Shown piece after piece: positions 18,513-29,163 of a stretch of DNA of 64,000 nt. The DNA is from Luteococcus japonicus. Its GTDB lineage: Bacteria > Actinomycetota > Actinomycetes > Propionibacteriales > Propionibacteriaceae. Within the stretch, counting starts at the first letter, position 1. Each line of letters opens with the position of its first letter. A program made the position numbers and the translations under genes. The stretch is taken from NCBI RefSeq assembly GCF_003752415.1, contig NZ_RKHG01000001.1, forward strand, positions 2,046,001 to 2,110,000, given 5' to 3'. The notes beneath the pieces are model-generated. The model searched no databases. It was given only the letters and a program-made list of their open reading frames with translations, and had not been told where the DNA came from.

Positions 18513-19151
18513 GCCGACGCCGAGCTCGCCTCCGCACCCACCTTCAGCCGCGAGGAGGAGCGGATGGCCCGTGACCTGTACGCGGCCCTCGCCAAGAAGT
18601 ACGACGACGCACTGCCATTCAGCCGCATCACCCTGTCCGAGCAGCGCCACTTCGACGCAGTGGGCACCCTGATGACCCGCTACGGCGTAGCGGACCCATC
18701 CGCCGGCAAGGCCGCCGGGAAGTATGCCGACGAGGACATCCAGAAGCTCTACGCCGGATGGCTGGCGCAGGGCAGCAAGTCCCTGGAGGACGCCCACCAG
18801 GGGGGCATCGACCTGGAGAAGAGGGACATCGCCGACCTCCAGCGGGAGCTCAAGGCCGTCAAACAGTCCAACGTGAAGCTGGTCCTCGAGCGCCTCCTGG
18901 CCGGCTCCGAGAACCACCTGCGCGCCTTCACAGCCGCCAAGGACGGAACCCTCGGGCAGATGGGAGGCCGACAAGGTCGTCGCGGCGGGCAGGACATGGG
19001 CCGCAGCGGCCAGGCCGGCCAGCGGGGTGGCAAGGGCATGGGCATGCGAGCTGGAGGCGGACAGGGCCTCAGCAGCCGACGAAGGTCGGGCACCGCAATC
19101 AGGACTCCGGCGGCCGCGGCCACCTGGACGGCCCCCATGACCGGGTTGTAG
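18513..19151 (+). pseudogene. DUF2202 ferritin-like protein, 5' end lost
   Basis: From about 18513 the frame reads a DUF2202 domain: FSREEERMARDLYAALAKKY, PFSRITLSEQRHFDAVGTLM, KYADEDIQKLYAGW, LVLERLLAGSENHLRAF. These domains are four-helix ferritin-like bundles, usually secreted. The expected signal peptide is missing; instead the open frame continues upstream antisense to the thioredoxin fragment. After a Gly/Arg/Met-rich tail the frame ends by running into the reverse complement of a membrane-protein gene, so the 3' end may be altered too. The open frame extends to ATG 18243. Confidence 0.72.
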
Positions 19152-19300
19152 CTGACGGCACCTCCTCCCACTGCGGGAAAGATGACCCAGAGCCCCAACA
19201 GCGCGAGGGCGACCGGGGCGAGCCATGCACGGGCCACGCGTAGCCAGGCGCCCGCCTCGCCAGCCGGTGCTCGGGAACGGCTCACGTCGCCGACCGTCAT
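19061..19300 (-). pseudogene. Small membrane protein, 3' end lost
   Basis: ATG 19300 (after GGGGGTGAC) begins MTVGDVSRSRAPAGEAGAWL followed by two membrane spans (APVALALLGLWVIFPAVGG; GAVQVAAAAGVLIAVPDL). After about residue 80 the frame reads only the antisense of the DUF2202 gene until 18749. Family not recognised. Probably a truncated gene tail-to-tail with DUF2202. Confidence 0.6.
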
Positions 19301-19411
19301 GTCACCCCCAGCCTTGCTGCGTGCCGAATGGCGTTGCTCCCATGCTCCACCCGCGCGGGGCCAGCTGCGCCGTACCACCTGGCTGACACCAAACTGGTGG
19401 GCGCGTCAGCA

Positions 19412-19452
19412 GGGCCCGGGTCCATGTGGAGTTCCACGTGAAACCCGGGCCC
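19412..19452 (-). terminator. Hairpin downstream of fumarase, enclosing a parS-like site
   Basis: GGGCCCGGGT (19412-19421) pairs with ACCCGGGCCC (19443-19452). The loop contains a parS-like palindrome. It follows the fumarase stop by 45 bases, which fits a terminator. Confidence 0.6.
19431..19444. other. parS-like centromere site 1
   Basis: GTTCCACGTGAAAC differs by one base from the ParB-binding consensus GTTTCACGTGAAAC known in actinobacteria. It lies about 42 kb from the predicted oriC. ParB binding is inferred only from the match. Confidence 0.6.
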
Positions 19453-19468
19453 TTGCCCTCACCGACGG

Positions 19469-19483
19469 CCGAGCCTGTCGAGG
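19469..19483. repeat. Dispersed 15-bp repeat, copy 4
   Basis: CCGAGCCTGTCGAGG, intergenic, 14 bases past the stop of the fumarase gene on the other strand. Confidence 0.75.
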
Positions 19484-19496
19484 CCCCTGCAGGCGG

Positions 19497-21224
<1,728 letters not shown>

Positions 21225-21294
21225 CTTCACTCCTTCGTTGCGGGCTACCTCCAGTCTGTCACGAGGCCTCGGCGACGGGGAGCGCGGGTGAGCC

Positions 21295-22329
21295 TCAGTG
21301 GAGACTGCTGGCGACGCGCTGCATGGCCTTGTCCACGGTCGCCAGAGGCGTGTCCAGCGTCGCGCCGGTGATCACCAGGGTCCCCTCACCCCGGGCCGCA
21401 CACTGCACGGTGGTGGTGTAGCCGTTGTCCTGCACCCGATGGGCGACACCAGCCACGCCACCGATCACGGGCACGGTGGACAGCTTGCTGGGTGTCCCGC
21501 TGCCCAGCTGCCGGGTGCATTCCTCCTCGATCGAGCCGTCGACACGCTCGACGTGACTGACTGCCAAAGTGGCGTTTGGATCCTTGTCCAGTATGAAGCT
21601 GGCGGAGTCCGCATCGCCCTGGTCCGCGATCTCGCTCCATCCTGACGGCAGGGTGAAGGTGCCGAAGTCCCGGGTGACCTGCAGGCTGCCGTCCTCGGCC
21701 GGCTGTGCGGGCTCGACGACGGCAGGCGGCACGACCTCCCGGTAGGCGTCCAGCCCAAAGCTGAACAGTGCCAGTCCGGCAAAGGCCAGGCCCGCGACGA
21801 GCAGTGCCCCGAACTGGCCCTTGGCCTTGCGGGCCATGTTCTGCTGCGTGGCGGTCTGCGCGCGACCAGTGGCAGGCCCTCCCGGCAGTTGCGGCGCCCG
21901 CCATCCGGGGGCGGACTGCTGTGGTTGCGGCAGGCTCCCGGGATGCTGCTGGAGACCCAGTACCTGTCCGGCCATCGGGTCGTGCGGCACCAGGGGCTGG
22001 GTGACCAGCGGTTTCGGGGCCAGCAGACCGGCCTGTCCGCCCATGCGCTCCACCGGCAGGACCGGCTCGTGGTCCTCCTCGTCGAGGTCTTCCAGCACCT
22101 GCGCCACCGCTCCGGACGGCTTGGGCTGAGGCTGTGACGCGGCTGGGGGCTGCCACGTGGGCGATCCGGTACTCGAGAGGCTGCTGGTGGCCGAGGTGAG
22201 GCTGGAGACCGTGCTCGGTTCTCGCCAGCCGCGCAGGGACAGGGTCGAGCTGGGGCCGACGAAGCTCCATCCCTCGCCGACACGTCGTACGGCCCGGGAC
22301 TGCTCGTCGGCGTACCCGTCGTCATCCAT
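21295..22329 (-). CDS. Hypothetical single-pass membrane protein
   Basis: 344 residues, family not recognised. Residues 1-170 are Ser/Pro/Gln-rich and probably cytoplasmic and disordered; one membrane span lies at about 173-193 ([20 protein letters not shown]); the outer domain (about 210-344) begins [20 protein letters not shown] and has two cysteines ([20 protein letters not shown]) that could pair. It ends [12 protein letters not shown]. Start ATG 22329 follows GGGAGGTAGTC. An extracytoplasmic sensor or lipid-II-type accessory role cannot be decided. Confidence 0.75.
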   Translation of the reverse strand: MDDDGYADEQSRAVRRVGEGWSFVGPSSTLSLRGWREPSTVSSLTSATSSLSSTGSPTWQPPAASQPQPKPSGAVAQVLEDLDEEDHEPVLPVERMGGQAGLLAPKPLVTQPLVPHDPMAGQVLGLQQHPGSLPQPQQSAPGWRAPQLPGGPATGRAQTATQQNMARKAKGQFGALLVAGLAFAGLALFSFGLDAYREVVPPAVVEPAQPAEDGSLQVTRDFGTFTLPSGWSEIADQGDADSASFILDKDPNATLAVSHVERVDGSIEEECTRQLGSGTPSKLSTVPVIGGVAGVAHRVQDNGYTTTVQCAARGEGTLVITGATLDTPLATVDKAMQRVASSLH

Positions 22330-22407
22330 GACTACCTCCCGGCTCTCTGCTCGCCATGATTCCACCACTCGGGTGCGACGCCCCGGCGAGCAGCCGGGTT
22401 CCCGGCC

Positions 22408-22422
22408 CCTCGACAAGCTCGG
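22408..22422. repeat. Dispersed 15-bp repeat, copy 5
   Basis: CCTCGACAAGCTCGG within the imperfect hairpin GTTCCCGGCCCC...GGGGACCGGGGAAC just downstream of the DJ-1-like gene; it may double as its terminator. Confidence 0.7.
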
Positions 22423-22461
22423 GGACCGGGGAACCAGGTTCGGGGACCGAAGCCCCGGGGG

Positions 22462-23217
22462 TCACTCCTCGGCGTCGTCGGCCTTCTCGGCATCCTTCTC
22501 CGCGCGCAGTTCCTCGGAGGCGGCCTTCTCCTCGGCCTTCTCCTCACGCACCAGGGTGGTGAGGATCTTCACGACCTCCTTGGCGACGCCGGCGGCCGAC
22601 GCCGGGTTCTGCCCCGTGACCAGCAGGTCATCAACGCTGACACACTCTTCCCAGTCCTCGGCCTGCACCAGGTTGGCCCCCTGGGCCTCCAACTCACTGG
22701 ACAGCAGGAAGGGCATCACGTCGGTGCGCCCCAGACGCTCCTCCTCGGAGTCGGTGAAGGCGGAGACCTTGCGCCCCTCCACGAGGCGCAAGCCATTGGC
22801 GAGTTCGACGTCGAGTAGCCCGGCCGGCCCGTGGCAGACGGCGGACACGACGGCACCCGCATCGGCGACGGCCTTCACCAGACGACCAAGGTGCTCATTG
22901 CCACGGAAGTCCACCATCGTGCCGTGGCCCCCCACCAAGTAGATCGCGTCGTACTGGTCAGCCTCGACGAACTCCACTTTCGCGGTGTTGTGGAGGCCCG
23001 CCTTCACCGCCTCGTCCTCCTCGAAGAGTTCGGTGATCTCGTCCCGGCGGCTGTTCGGGTCCACCGGTGGCGTGCCCCCCTTGATGGAGGCGAAGTCCAC
23101 CACATGCCCGGCATCGCGGAAGACCTTCCACGGGTGCGCGGCCTCGCTGAGGGTGTATCCGGTGGGATTGCCGGCGATCTCGTCGGCGCTGGTCAGGACA
23201 AGCAATACCTTCTTCAT
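22462..23217 (-). CDS. DJ-1/PfpI family protein, Hsp31-like
   Basis: 251 residues. Class I glutamine-amidotransferase-like fold with the nucleophile cysteine in VSAVCHGPAGLLD, the acid residue in GYTLSEAAHPW and GGHGTMVDFRGNE. This arrangement matches Hsp31-type glyoxalase III/deglycase/chaperone proteins that handle methylglyoxal damage. The last 35 residues are an unusual Glu/Lys/Ala-rich helix (REEKAEEKAASEELRAEKDA), an addition to the family fold. ATG 23217 is preceded by AAGAAGG. Confidence 0.88.
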   Translation of the reverse strand: MKKVLLVLTSADEIAGNPTGYTLSEAAHPWKVFRDAGHVVDFASIKGGTPPVDPNSRRDEITELFEEDEAVKAGLHNTAKVEFVEADQYDAIYLVGGHGTMVDFRGNEHLGRLVKAVADAGAVVSAVCHGPAGLLDVELANGLRLVEGRKVSAFTDSEEERLGRTDVMPFLLSSELEAQGANLVQAEDWEECVSVDDLLVTGQNPASAAGVAKEVVKILTTLVREEKAEEKAASEELRAEKDAEKADDAEE

Positions 23218-23306
23218 TTGCCCAGCAAAGCGGCCTCGGCCCCAGGAGTCCAGCTTCTACGCGCCCAGTGAACACCCCCGTCGACCGGTTCGGGGAAGGA
23301 GTGCGC

Positions 23307-23342
23307 AATGCCCCGGTACCTCTCGTCGAGTACCGGGGCATT
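23307..23342 (-). terminator. Terminator of LPxTG gene
   Basis: AATGCCCCGGTAC / GTACCGGGGCATT, a perfect 13-bp stem with a 10-base loop, 45 bases past the stop codon of the surface-protein gene. Confidence 0.8.
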
Positions 23343-23387
23343 GCCTCTCCTGCAGTCAGTCGGCCGGTAAGGACGGCTCAGTGCTGT

Positions 23388-24419
23388 TCAGTCCTTCTTG
23401 CGGCCGAGGAAGGTCGACAGGAAGACGATTCCGCAGATGCCAGCACCCGCGGCAAGGGGCGAGAAGCCATCGCCCTGGTCGCCGGTGTGGGGCAGCGCCA
23501 CGGGACGCTCGGCCGTGGTCTGCTCGGCCGGGGTCTGCGACAGCTGCGGATCTGCAGGTGTCTGTGCGACGGGCTTGGCCGCCTCGGGCTTGGGAGCCGG
23601 GGTCACCTCGTCATCGTCTGCGGGAGCCGACGGTTCGTCGGTCGGATCATTCGGCAGTGGAAGGTCGCTGGGGCACTCGCCGGGCTTCTCGTTGCCGGGG
23701 GCCGGGGTCTCACACGGAGTGGGAGCCGGGGTCTCGGACGGAGCGGGAGTCTCACTCGGCTCGGGCGTCGGGGCCGGAGTCTCACTCGGCTCCGGCGTCG
23801 GAGCGGGAGTCTCGCACTCGTCGCCGACGATGATGTGGCTGTCCACGACGATGGCGTAGTCCTCGCCGGGCTCCAAGGTGTCACCCAGGCTGTCGATCTG
23901 CTCCTGGGTGCCACGGTAGAGATCGGTCTGCACCACGCGACCGCACGGGATCTCACTGTTCACCGGAATGCGGGTCTGGGTGTAGGGCCACGGGTTGTTG
24001 GGATCGGCACCCTCGGGCAGGATCCACCACATCTCGACCTCGACGACCTCCGAGTCCTTGGCGGGCTTCGGGGTCTCACTCTGGGGCGGCTCCGCCGGCT
24101 TGCTGGTCTCGACCGGCTTGGCGGGCTCGGCCGGAGCACTCGGCTCCGCGGTGGCGGTCTGCGTGGGCTCGGCGGGCTTGTTGGTCTCTACGGGCTTCGT
24201 GGCCTACTCGGGCGCAGTGGTCTGGGCTGGGGCAGTGGTCTGGGCTGGAGCAGTGGTCTGGGCTGGAGCAGTGGTCTCGACGGTGCTGGGGCCACTGGGA
24301 GTGGCTCCACCATTCTCGTCCGCGAGTGCCGTGCTGGCACCGAACCAGCTGCCACTGGCAAGAACCAGGGCCCCGACGCAGGACGCCGAACGAATGTAAG
24401 TACGGGTGGTGGAGTGCAT
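23388..24419 (-). pseudogene. LPxTG cell-wall-anchored protein interrupted by in-frame amber codon
   Basis: ATG 24419 starts a Sec signal peptide (RSASCVGALVLASGSWFGAS, cleavage near ALA-DE), followed by repeats TTAPAQ. At 24204-24206 a TAG interrupts the frame (AQTTAPE-stop-ATKPVETNKPAE). The same frame then continues without break through a Pro/Thr/Glu-rich stalk, a small domain with two cysteines (PCGRVVQTDLYRGTQEQ; GDECETPAP), PAPTPEPSET repeats, and a sortase tail: LPHTG, membrane span, GRKKD. Without the stop the protein would be about 343 residues. Readthrough, a recent nonsense mutation or a sequencing error are all possible. Confidence 0.8.
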
Positions 24420-24779
24420 CAATGCAGTCCTTCCTGACAGGACGTGAATTGACGCGCTCCCCCCGAGCGCTGGACCTCAATTCACTCATTGTCCGCCCGA
24501 TGACTCTCACCGCCCCCCGGCGGCGTCCCCCGAGCGCATCGCGGACAACTGTTTTACATCCTTGCTGAGAAATGAACCACTGGCCATAGTTGATGCAATT
24601 CCCGTGACTAGGCCTTTCATCGTAAATGACCTAGTCGCAGGGAAACTGATGAAAACCCTCGATGGATCAAAAGATCGTTTTCATCTGGGGATTTATTTGG
24701 AGCGTAATAAATATATTCCCTAGAAATATGACGTCCGTCATTTATATTCCGGGAAGGAGGCGTTGCCTCAACTCCCAAT
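24420..24779. other. AT-rich intergenic region with inverted repeats
   Basis: No gene seen. From about 24555 to 24760 base composition is visibly far more AT-rich than the rest of the window. Inverted repeats: GACTAGG (24606-24612) with CCTAGTC (24630-24636); GATGAAAAC (24648-24656) with GTTTTCATC (24677-24685); ATGACG (24728-24733) with CGTCAT (24736-24741). It should hold the promoter of the surface-protein gene and the end of the kinase transcript. Confidence 0.6.
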
Positions 24780-26198
24780 TCAGACCGTGGCGCTCTGGTG
24801 CACGCTGCATACAGCGGCCGTCTTGCGCGCCAAGGGAAGGGTCACCTCGAAGCACGCGCCAATCCGACGAGCACGTCCTGCCTCGTCCACGACCTCGGTG
24901 TCCGGCTGGTCGACGTAGACCACGTCCCCACCATGGGCCCGCGCGTAACCCCGGGCGATGGGCAGACCGAGGCCAGAGCCCTTGGTGGTCGTCGCGGTAC
25001 TGGACAGGCGGACCAGACGGTCGAAGACGCGTTCCTGGTCCTCGGCAGGAATGCCCTGGCCGGAGTCGATCACGCGGAGCACCGCCATCTCCACCAGGTT
25101 CTGGTCACGCCGCGTGCTGAGCGCCATCAGGATCCAGCCCTCGGGTGCGGACACACGTCCCGCATTGTCCACCAGGTTGCGCAGCACACTGGTGATGCCC
25201 TGACGGTCCGCCATCACCAGGAGATTCTCCCCCTGGACCATGACCTCCAGCCGAGGATGCACCAGGGCGAGCCGGCGCTGCTCCGCCAGGGCGAGGTCTC
25301 CCAGGTCCAGAAGTTCCAGGTTCAGCTTCGGGCCGGCGTCCACCCGGGCCGCCTCCAAGAGACTGTTGACCAGATGCCCACCACGGCTCGCCTCGCGTCC
25401 CAGCAGGAAGGCCAGCTGCTCCCGCTCCTCGTCGGCGTCCTCGGGCAACTGGATCAGGGACTCCGCGGCGGCCTGGATGCCCGCCATCGGGGTCTTCAGT
25501 TCGTGGGCGGCATCCGACAGGAAAACCTGCATCTGTTCCGCCGAGGCCCGGGCCTGCGCCTCCGCCGCCCGAGCGCGGATCTCGGCGCCCTCGAGCTCGT
25601 CGAGCATCTCGTCGATGGCCGCGGCCGTGCGCCCCAACTCCGTGGTCTCCGAAGGGGCAGCCATCCGGATGCCGCGCTCGCCCTCCGTGATCCGGTTCGC
25701 CCGGTCCGCCATCACCTCGAGGGGTTTCAGCGCGACATCGGTGATCACCACGGTCAGCAGGCTGGCACCCACGATCCCCAACAGGCCCACCAGGAGCAGC
25801 GAGGTGTCCAGGGAACGGCGGGCGTTCACGACGGAATCCGTCGACTCCCACACCGTCACCTCGGCGCCATGGAGGTTTCGCGAGGTGTCGAGCACCTCTC
25901 GCACATATCGGATCCGCTCCTGCGGAGCGACGCTGCCGATGATGGTCCCGTCCGGCATCTTCACACTCACGTGCATGTTCCCGCGCTGCACCTGCTGCGC
26001 GAGCTCTCCCGGTTCGATCTGACCCTTCGCCAGGGTCTGCGCCCGCGCAGAGGCCTCCGACAGGCGCGTTTCCATGTCGCTGATCTGGCGGTTCATGAAG
26101 ACGGCGTCTGTCACGACGCCAACCCCCAGCATGGTGAGCACCAGCACCACGAACATGGCCGCCAGTACTCGAGACCGGATCGACCGGCGACCGATCAC
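24780..26198 (-). CDS. Sensor histidine kinase, HisKA type
   Basis: 472 residues. Membrane span at about 8-32 (VLAAMFVVLVLTMLGVGVVT), extracytoplasmic sensor domain of about 100 residues, second span (LLLVGLLGIVGASLLTVVI), HAMP (ALKPLEVMADRANRITEGE), phosphoacceptor DAAHELKTPMAGIQAAAESL, N box RNLVDNAGRVS, and G boxes DSGQGIPAEDQERVFDR and GSGLGLPIARGYARAHGG. GTG 26198 overlaps the regulator stop by four bases. It ends beside the AT-rich spacer and surface-protein gene, which may be a target. Confidence 0.93.
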   Translation of the reverse strand: MIGRRSIRSRVLAAMFVVLVLTMLGVGVVTDAVFMNRQISDMETRLSEASARAQTLAKGQIEPGELAQQVQRGNMHVSVKMPDGTIIGSVAPQERIRYVREVLDTSRNLHGAEVTVWESTDSVVNARRSLDTSLLLVGLLGIVGASLLTVVITDVALKPLEVMADRANRITEGERGIRMAAPSETTELGRTAAAIDEMLDELEGAEIRARAAEAQARASAEQMQVFLSDAAHELKTPMAGIQAAAESLIQLPEDADEEREQLAFLLGREASRGGHLVNSLLEAARVDAGPKLNLELLDLGDLALAEQRRLALVHPRLEVMVQGENLLVMADRQGITSVLRNLVDNAGRVSAPEGWILMALSTRRDQNLVEMAVLRVIDSGQGIPAEDQERVFDRLVRLSSTATTTKGSGLGLPIARGYARAHGGDVVYVDQPDTEVVDEAGRARRIGACFEVTLPLARKTAAVCSVHQSATV

Positions 26199-26860
26199 GT
26201 AGTCCCCAGCCGATACCCTCGCCCGCGCACCGTGTGGATCACACGCGGTCCATGGGCCTCGAGCCGGCGTCGGAGGCTGGAGATGTGCACCTCGACGATG
26301 TTCTCGTCATAGCCGTCATATCCCCAGACAGCCGTGAGGAGCTGGGTCTTCGACACCACGCGCTCAGGGTGCTTGGCCAGCTGGCTCAACAGACGTCGCT
26401 CTGTCTCGGTCAGGTCAATCGTGGTCCCGTTGCGGCTGACGATGGCGGCGTCGTCGGCAACCGTCAGGTCACCGATCGTCACGCTGCTGCCCATCGCGCC
26501 GGTGCGACGCAGGATGGCCTCGATCCGGGCCATCAGCTCAACCATGGCGAACGGCTTTGCCAGATAGTCGTCCGCGCCCTGGCTCAGGCCGCGGATCCTG
26601 TCCGTCATCTCGTCACGCGCAGTCAGCATCAGAACACCCGCGCGTGAGAGCTTGCGCACCACGCCAAGAAGTTCGAATCCGTCCCGCCCCCCGGGAAGCA
26701 TGACGTCGAGGATGACCAGATCGGGCTGACTGGAGGTGATCGCTCGCTCCAGGTCAGTTCCGTCCGGCAAGGCCTGTGCCAGATGACCCTGCGAACGCAG
26801 GGCTGACACGACCGAGGCGCGAATGACCTCGGAGTCCTCAACAATCAATACCTTGCTCAC
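26195..26860 (-). CDS. Response regulator, OmpR/PhoB family
   Basis: 221 residues. Receiver: VLIVEDSEV, phosphoaspartate in LVILDVMLPGGRDG, T in LMLTARDE and K in YLAKPFAM. Winged-helix domain: LTETERRLLSQLAKHPERVV, DENIVEVHISSLRRRL, HTVRGRGYRLGTT. GTG 26860 chosen as it begins directly before the receiver fold; the longer frame has no support. First gene of the two-gene unit with the kinase. Confidence 0.93.
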   Translation of the reverse strand: MSKVLIVEDSEVIRASVVSALRSQGHLAQALPDGTDLERAITSSQPDLVILDVMLPGGRDGFELLGVVRKLSRAGVLMLTARDEMTDRIRGLSQGADDYLAKPFAMVELMARIEAILRRTGAMGSSVTIGDLTVADDAAIVSRNGTTIDLTETERRLLSQLAKHPERVVSKTQLLTAVWGYDGYDENIVEVHISSLRRRLEAHGPRVIHTVRGRGYRLGTT

Positions 26861-27053
26861 ATTGCCATTCTGCACTTTCGTACAGCTTTGTGCGAGCCAT
26901 TCACCGCGCTTTCGGCCCGCCGCCCAAACAACGGACATCACAGGCGTTCACTCGGACATCCCTGACCAGCAGGCAGATAAGGCCCAAACCAGTGCCTCGG
27001 ACTCCGTCGCGCGGTGGAGGCGCCGAGGCACCCGAGCTGCATAGGGTCGAGGG

Positions 27054-28382
27054 GTGAGTGTCATGGAATGGTTCGGCGCCGACGAAGCGTGGGAGAGGCC
27101 CACCCCACCCGTCGGGCATTCCGACGTCCGCCTGGGCGTGGTGCTCCTCGCCATCAGTGCCCTGCTGCTGGAACTGAGCCGTTCCTTCGGTGACTTCAGC
27201 CAGGCCGCCGCCCCGTGGCAGCAGTACCTGTCGCTGGCCAGCATCTGCGCCGCCCTGGTGTGGCGACGTCGCTTCCCACTGCCGGTCTTCGGCCTCGCGG
27301 TGGCGCACTTCTTCGTCGTGTGCACCTGGGTGGGCGAGGTGGGCTACACCATGCCCTACCAACTGATCTTCTTCTTCGCGATCTACTCCACGGTGGCCTG
27401 GGCGCGCGACCGTCGCACCACCGTCATCGCGCTGGCCACGCTGGCGGTGGGCTTCGGGCTGTGGGTCGCATGGGACTTCGCCATGGGCCAGTCGGTGGAG
27501 AGCTTCCGACGCAACACCTCCGACTACACGCCGCACGGGCTCTTCCCGATGATCCCTGCCTGGGTGGTCTACACCGCCGTGATCAATGTGTGTTACATCG
27601 GTGGGGCGATGGCGATGGGACAGGCAGCCTGGCGGCAGGCCCGGGACCGGGCCCGGCTGGCGGAACAGGCCGAGACCATCGCCGGGCAGTCAGCCGAGCT
27701 GCGGGACCAGGCCGTCGTCGACGAGCGGCTGCGGATCGCCCGGGAACTGCACGACGTCGTCGCCCACCACGTCTCCGTGATGGGCATCCAGGCCGCTGGG
27801 GCGCGGCGACTCCTCGTGCACAAGCCCGAGCAGGCCGCCACGGCGCTGGAGCAGGTGGAGCAGTCCTCGCGGCAGGCCGTCACGCAGATGCGCAGCCTGC
27901 TGGGTGCGCTGCGGGGGACGGATGAGACCGAGGAGACCGGCCGTGAGCCGCAGCCGACACTGTCTGCCCTTCCCGGCCTGTTCGAGGACTGTCGACGCTC
28001 CGGGCTGCAGGTCGAGCACGACCTGGTGGAGGGTCTCCCCGGCACCGCCGAGGCCTTGCCGCTGCCGGTGCAGCTCTCGCTCTTCCGTACCGTGCAGGAG
28101 TCACTGACCAATGTGCAGCGTCACTCCACGGCCAGCCGGGCCTCGGTGACCGTACGCGTGCACAACCACGGAGGCGACGGCTGGGCGGAGGCCGAGGTGC
28201 TCGACGAGGGTCGTCCCCGCAGTGGTACGTCGGGCAGCGGTCTGGGACTGTTGGGGATGCGGGAGCGCATCACCTCGCACGGCGGTGTCCTGGAGGTGGG
28301 TCCCCGGGTGACCGGCGGCTACCGGGTGCGCGTCCGCCTGCCCCTCGACGGGGCGACCATCACGAGGGGAGAGAGCCGATGA
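27054..28382 (+). CDS. Sensor histidine kinase, NarL type
   Basis: 442 residues. Six or so membrane spans in residues 20-190, linker, phosphoacceptor ERLRIARELHDVVAHHVSVM with the HD pair, then ATPase domain with RTVQESLTNVQRHSTASRAS and GLGLLGMRERITSHGGVLEV. GTG 27054 or ATG 27063 may start it; no ribosome site, perhaps leaderless. It overlaps its regulator by the ATGA pattern. With the ABC genes that follow it forms a sensor-exporter set similar to the one at 2.8-6.1 kb. Confidence 0.92.
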   Translation: MSVMEWFGADEAWERPTPPVGHSDVRLGVVLLAISALLLELSRSFGDFSQAAAPWQQYLSLASICAALVWRRRFPLPVFGLAVAHFFVVCTWVGEVGYTMPYQLIFFFAIYSTVAWARDRRTTVIALATLAVGFGLWVAWDFAMGQSVESFRRNTSDYTPHGLFPMIPAWVVYTAVINVCYIGGAMAMGQAAWRQARDRARLAEQAETIAGQSAELRDQAVVDERLRIARELHDVVAHHVSVMGIQAAGARRLLVHKPEQAATALEQVEQSSRQAVTQMRSLLGALRGTDETEETGREPQPTLSALPGLFEDCRRSGLQVEHDLVEGLPGTAEALPLPVQLSLFRTVQESLTNVQRHSTASRASVTVRVHNHGGDGWAEAEVLDEGRPRSGTSGSGLGLLGMRERITSHGGVLEVGPRVTGGYRVRVRLPLDGATITRGESR

Positions 28383-29035
28383 TCCGTGTCCTGCTGGCCG
28401 ATGACCAGGCGCTGGTGCGCAGTGGCTTCCAGATGATCCTCGACGTCGAGGACGACATCGAGGTGGTGGCGATGGCCTCGCACGGTGGCGAGGCACTGGA
28501 CCTGGCCCGCAGCTTGAGGCCCGACGTGATCCTGATGGATGTGCAGATGCCCGTGATGGACGGGATTGCCGCCACCCGCCAGGTGGTGGCCGAGGACTTG
28601 TCGCGAGTGGTGATCCTGACCACATTCGACCGCGACGACTACCTCTTCGACGCCTTGGAGGCGGGGGCTGCGGGCTTCCTGCTGAAGAATGCCGAACCGG
28701 AAAGGCTCGTCGAGGCCATCCGTGTGGTGGCCCACGGTCAGGGCCTGCTGGCGCCAGATGTCACCACCCGTGTCATCCGGCGGATGACCGCTGCCCGCCC
28801 GGAGGCCGCCGTCCGCACCGCCCCGGGCCTCCCCCACGGGGTGGAGCTCACCGCCCGCGAGACCGAGGTGCTGAAGCTGGTGGCAGATGGGATGAGCAAC
28901 CAGGAGATCGCCCGGCAACTGTTCGTCGGGGAGGCCACCGTGAAGACCCACGTCTCCAATCTGCTGGCCAAGCTGGGGCTGAGGGACCGGGTGCAGGCCG
29001 TCGTCTGGGCCCACCGAACCGGCCTGGTCGACTGA
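28379..29035 (+). CDS. Response regulator, LuxR/NarL family
   Basis: 218 residues. Receiver with LLADDQALVRSGF, phosphoaspartate in VILMDVQMPVMDG, T in ILTTFDRDDY and K in FLLKNAEPER. C-terminal LuxR helix-turn-helix: LTARETEVLKLVADGMSNQE, FVGEATVKTHVSNLLAKLG. Start ATG 28379 overlaps the kinase stop by four bases. Likely regulates the ABC genes 130 bases downstream. Confidence 0.94.
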   Translation: MIRVLLADDQALVRSGFQMILDVEDDIEVVAMASHGGEALDLARSLRPDVILMDVQMPVMDGIAATRQVVAEDLSRVVILTTFDRDDYLFDALEAGAAGFLLKNAEPERLVEAIRVVAHGQGLLAPDVTTRVIRRMTAARPEAAVRTAPGLPHGVELTARETEVLKLVADGMSNQEIARQLFVGEATVKTHVSNLLAKLGLRDRVQAVVWAHRTGLVD

Positions 29036-29163
29036 TCCGGCCTGGTCTCGAGCGCTCCCTCCACCTTCGGACGGAGGGGGACCAATCCTCCTCCTGAAGG
29101 ATCCGCGGACACCCGTCGCGCTGAAAGGCTGTTCTCATCGGACAGACCAACCAGGAGGCAGCG

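Noticed and set aside
24662-25120. Plus-strand ORF starting MDQKIVFIWGFIWSVINIF in the AT-rich region
   Set aside because: No ribosome site, and it runs antisense into the kinase; hydrophobic start is a by-product of AT-rich sequence.
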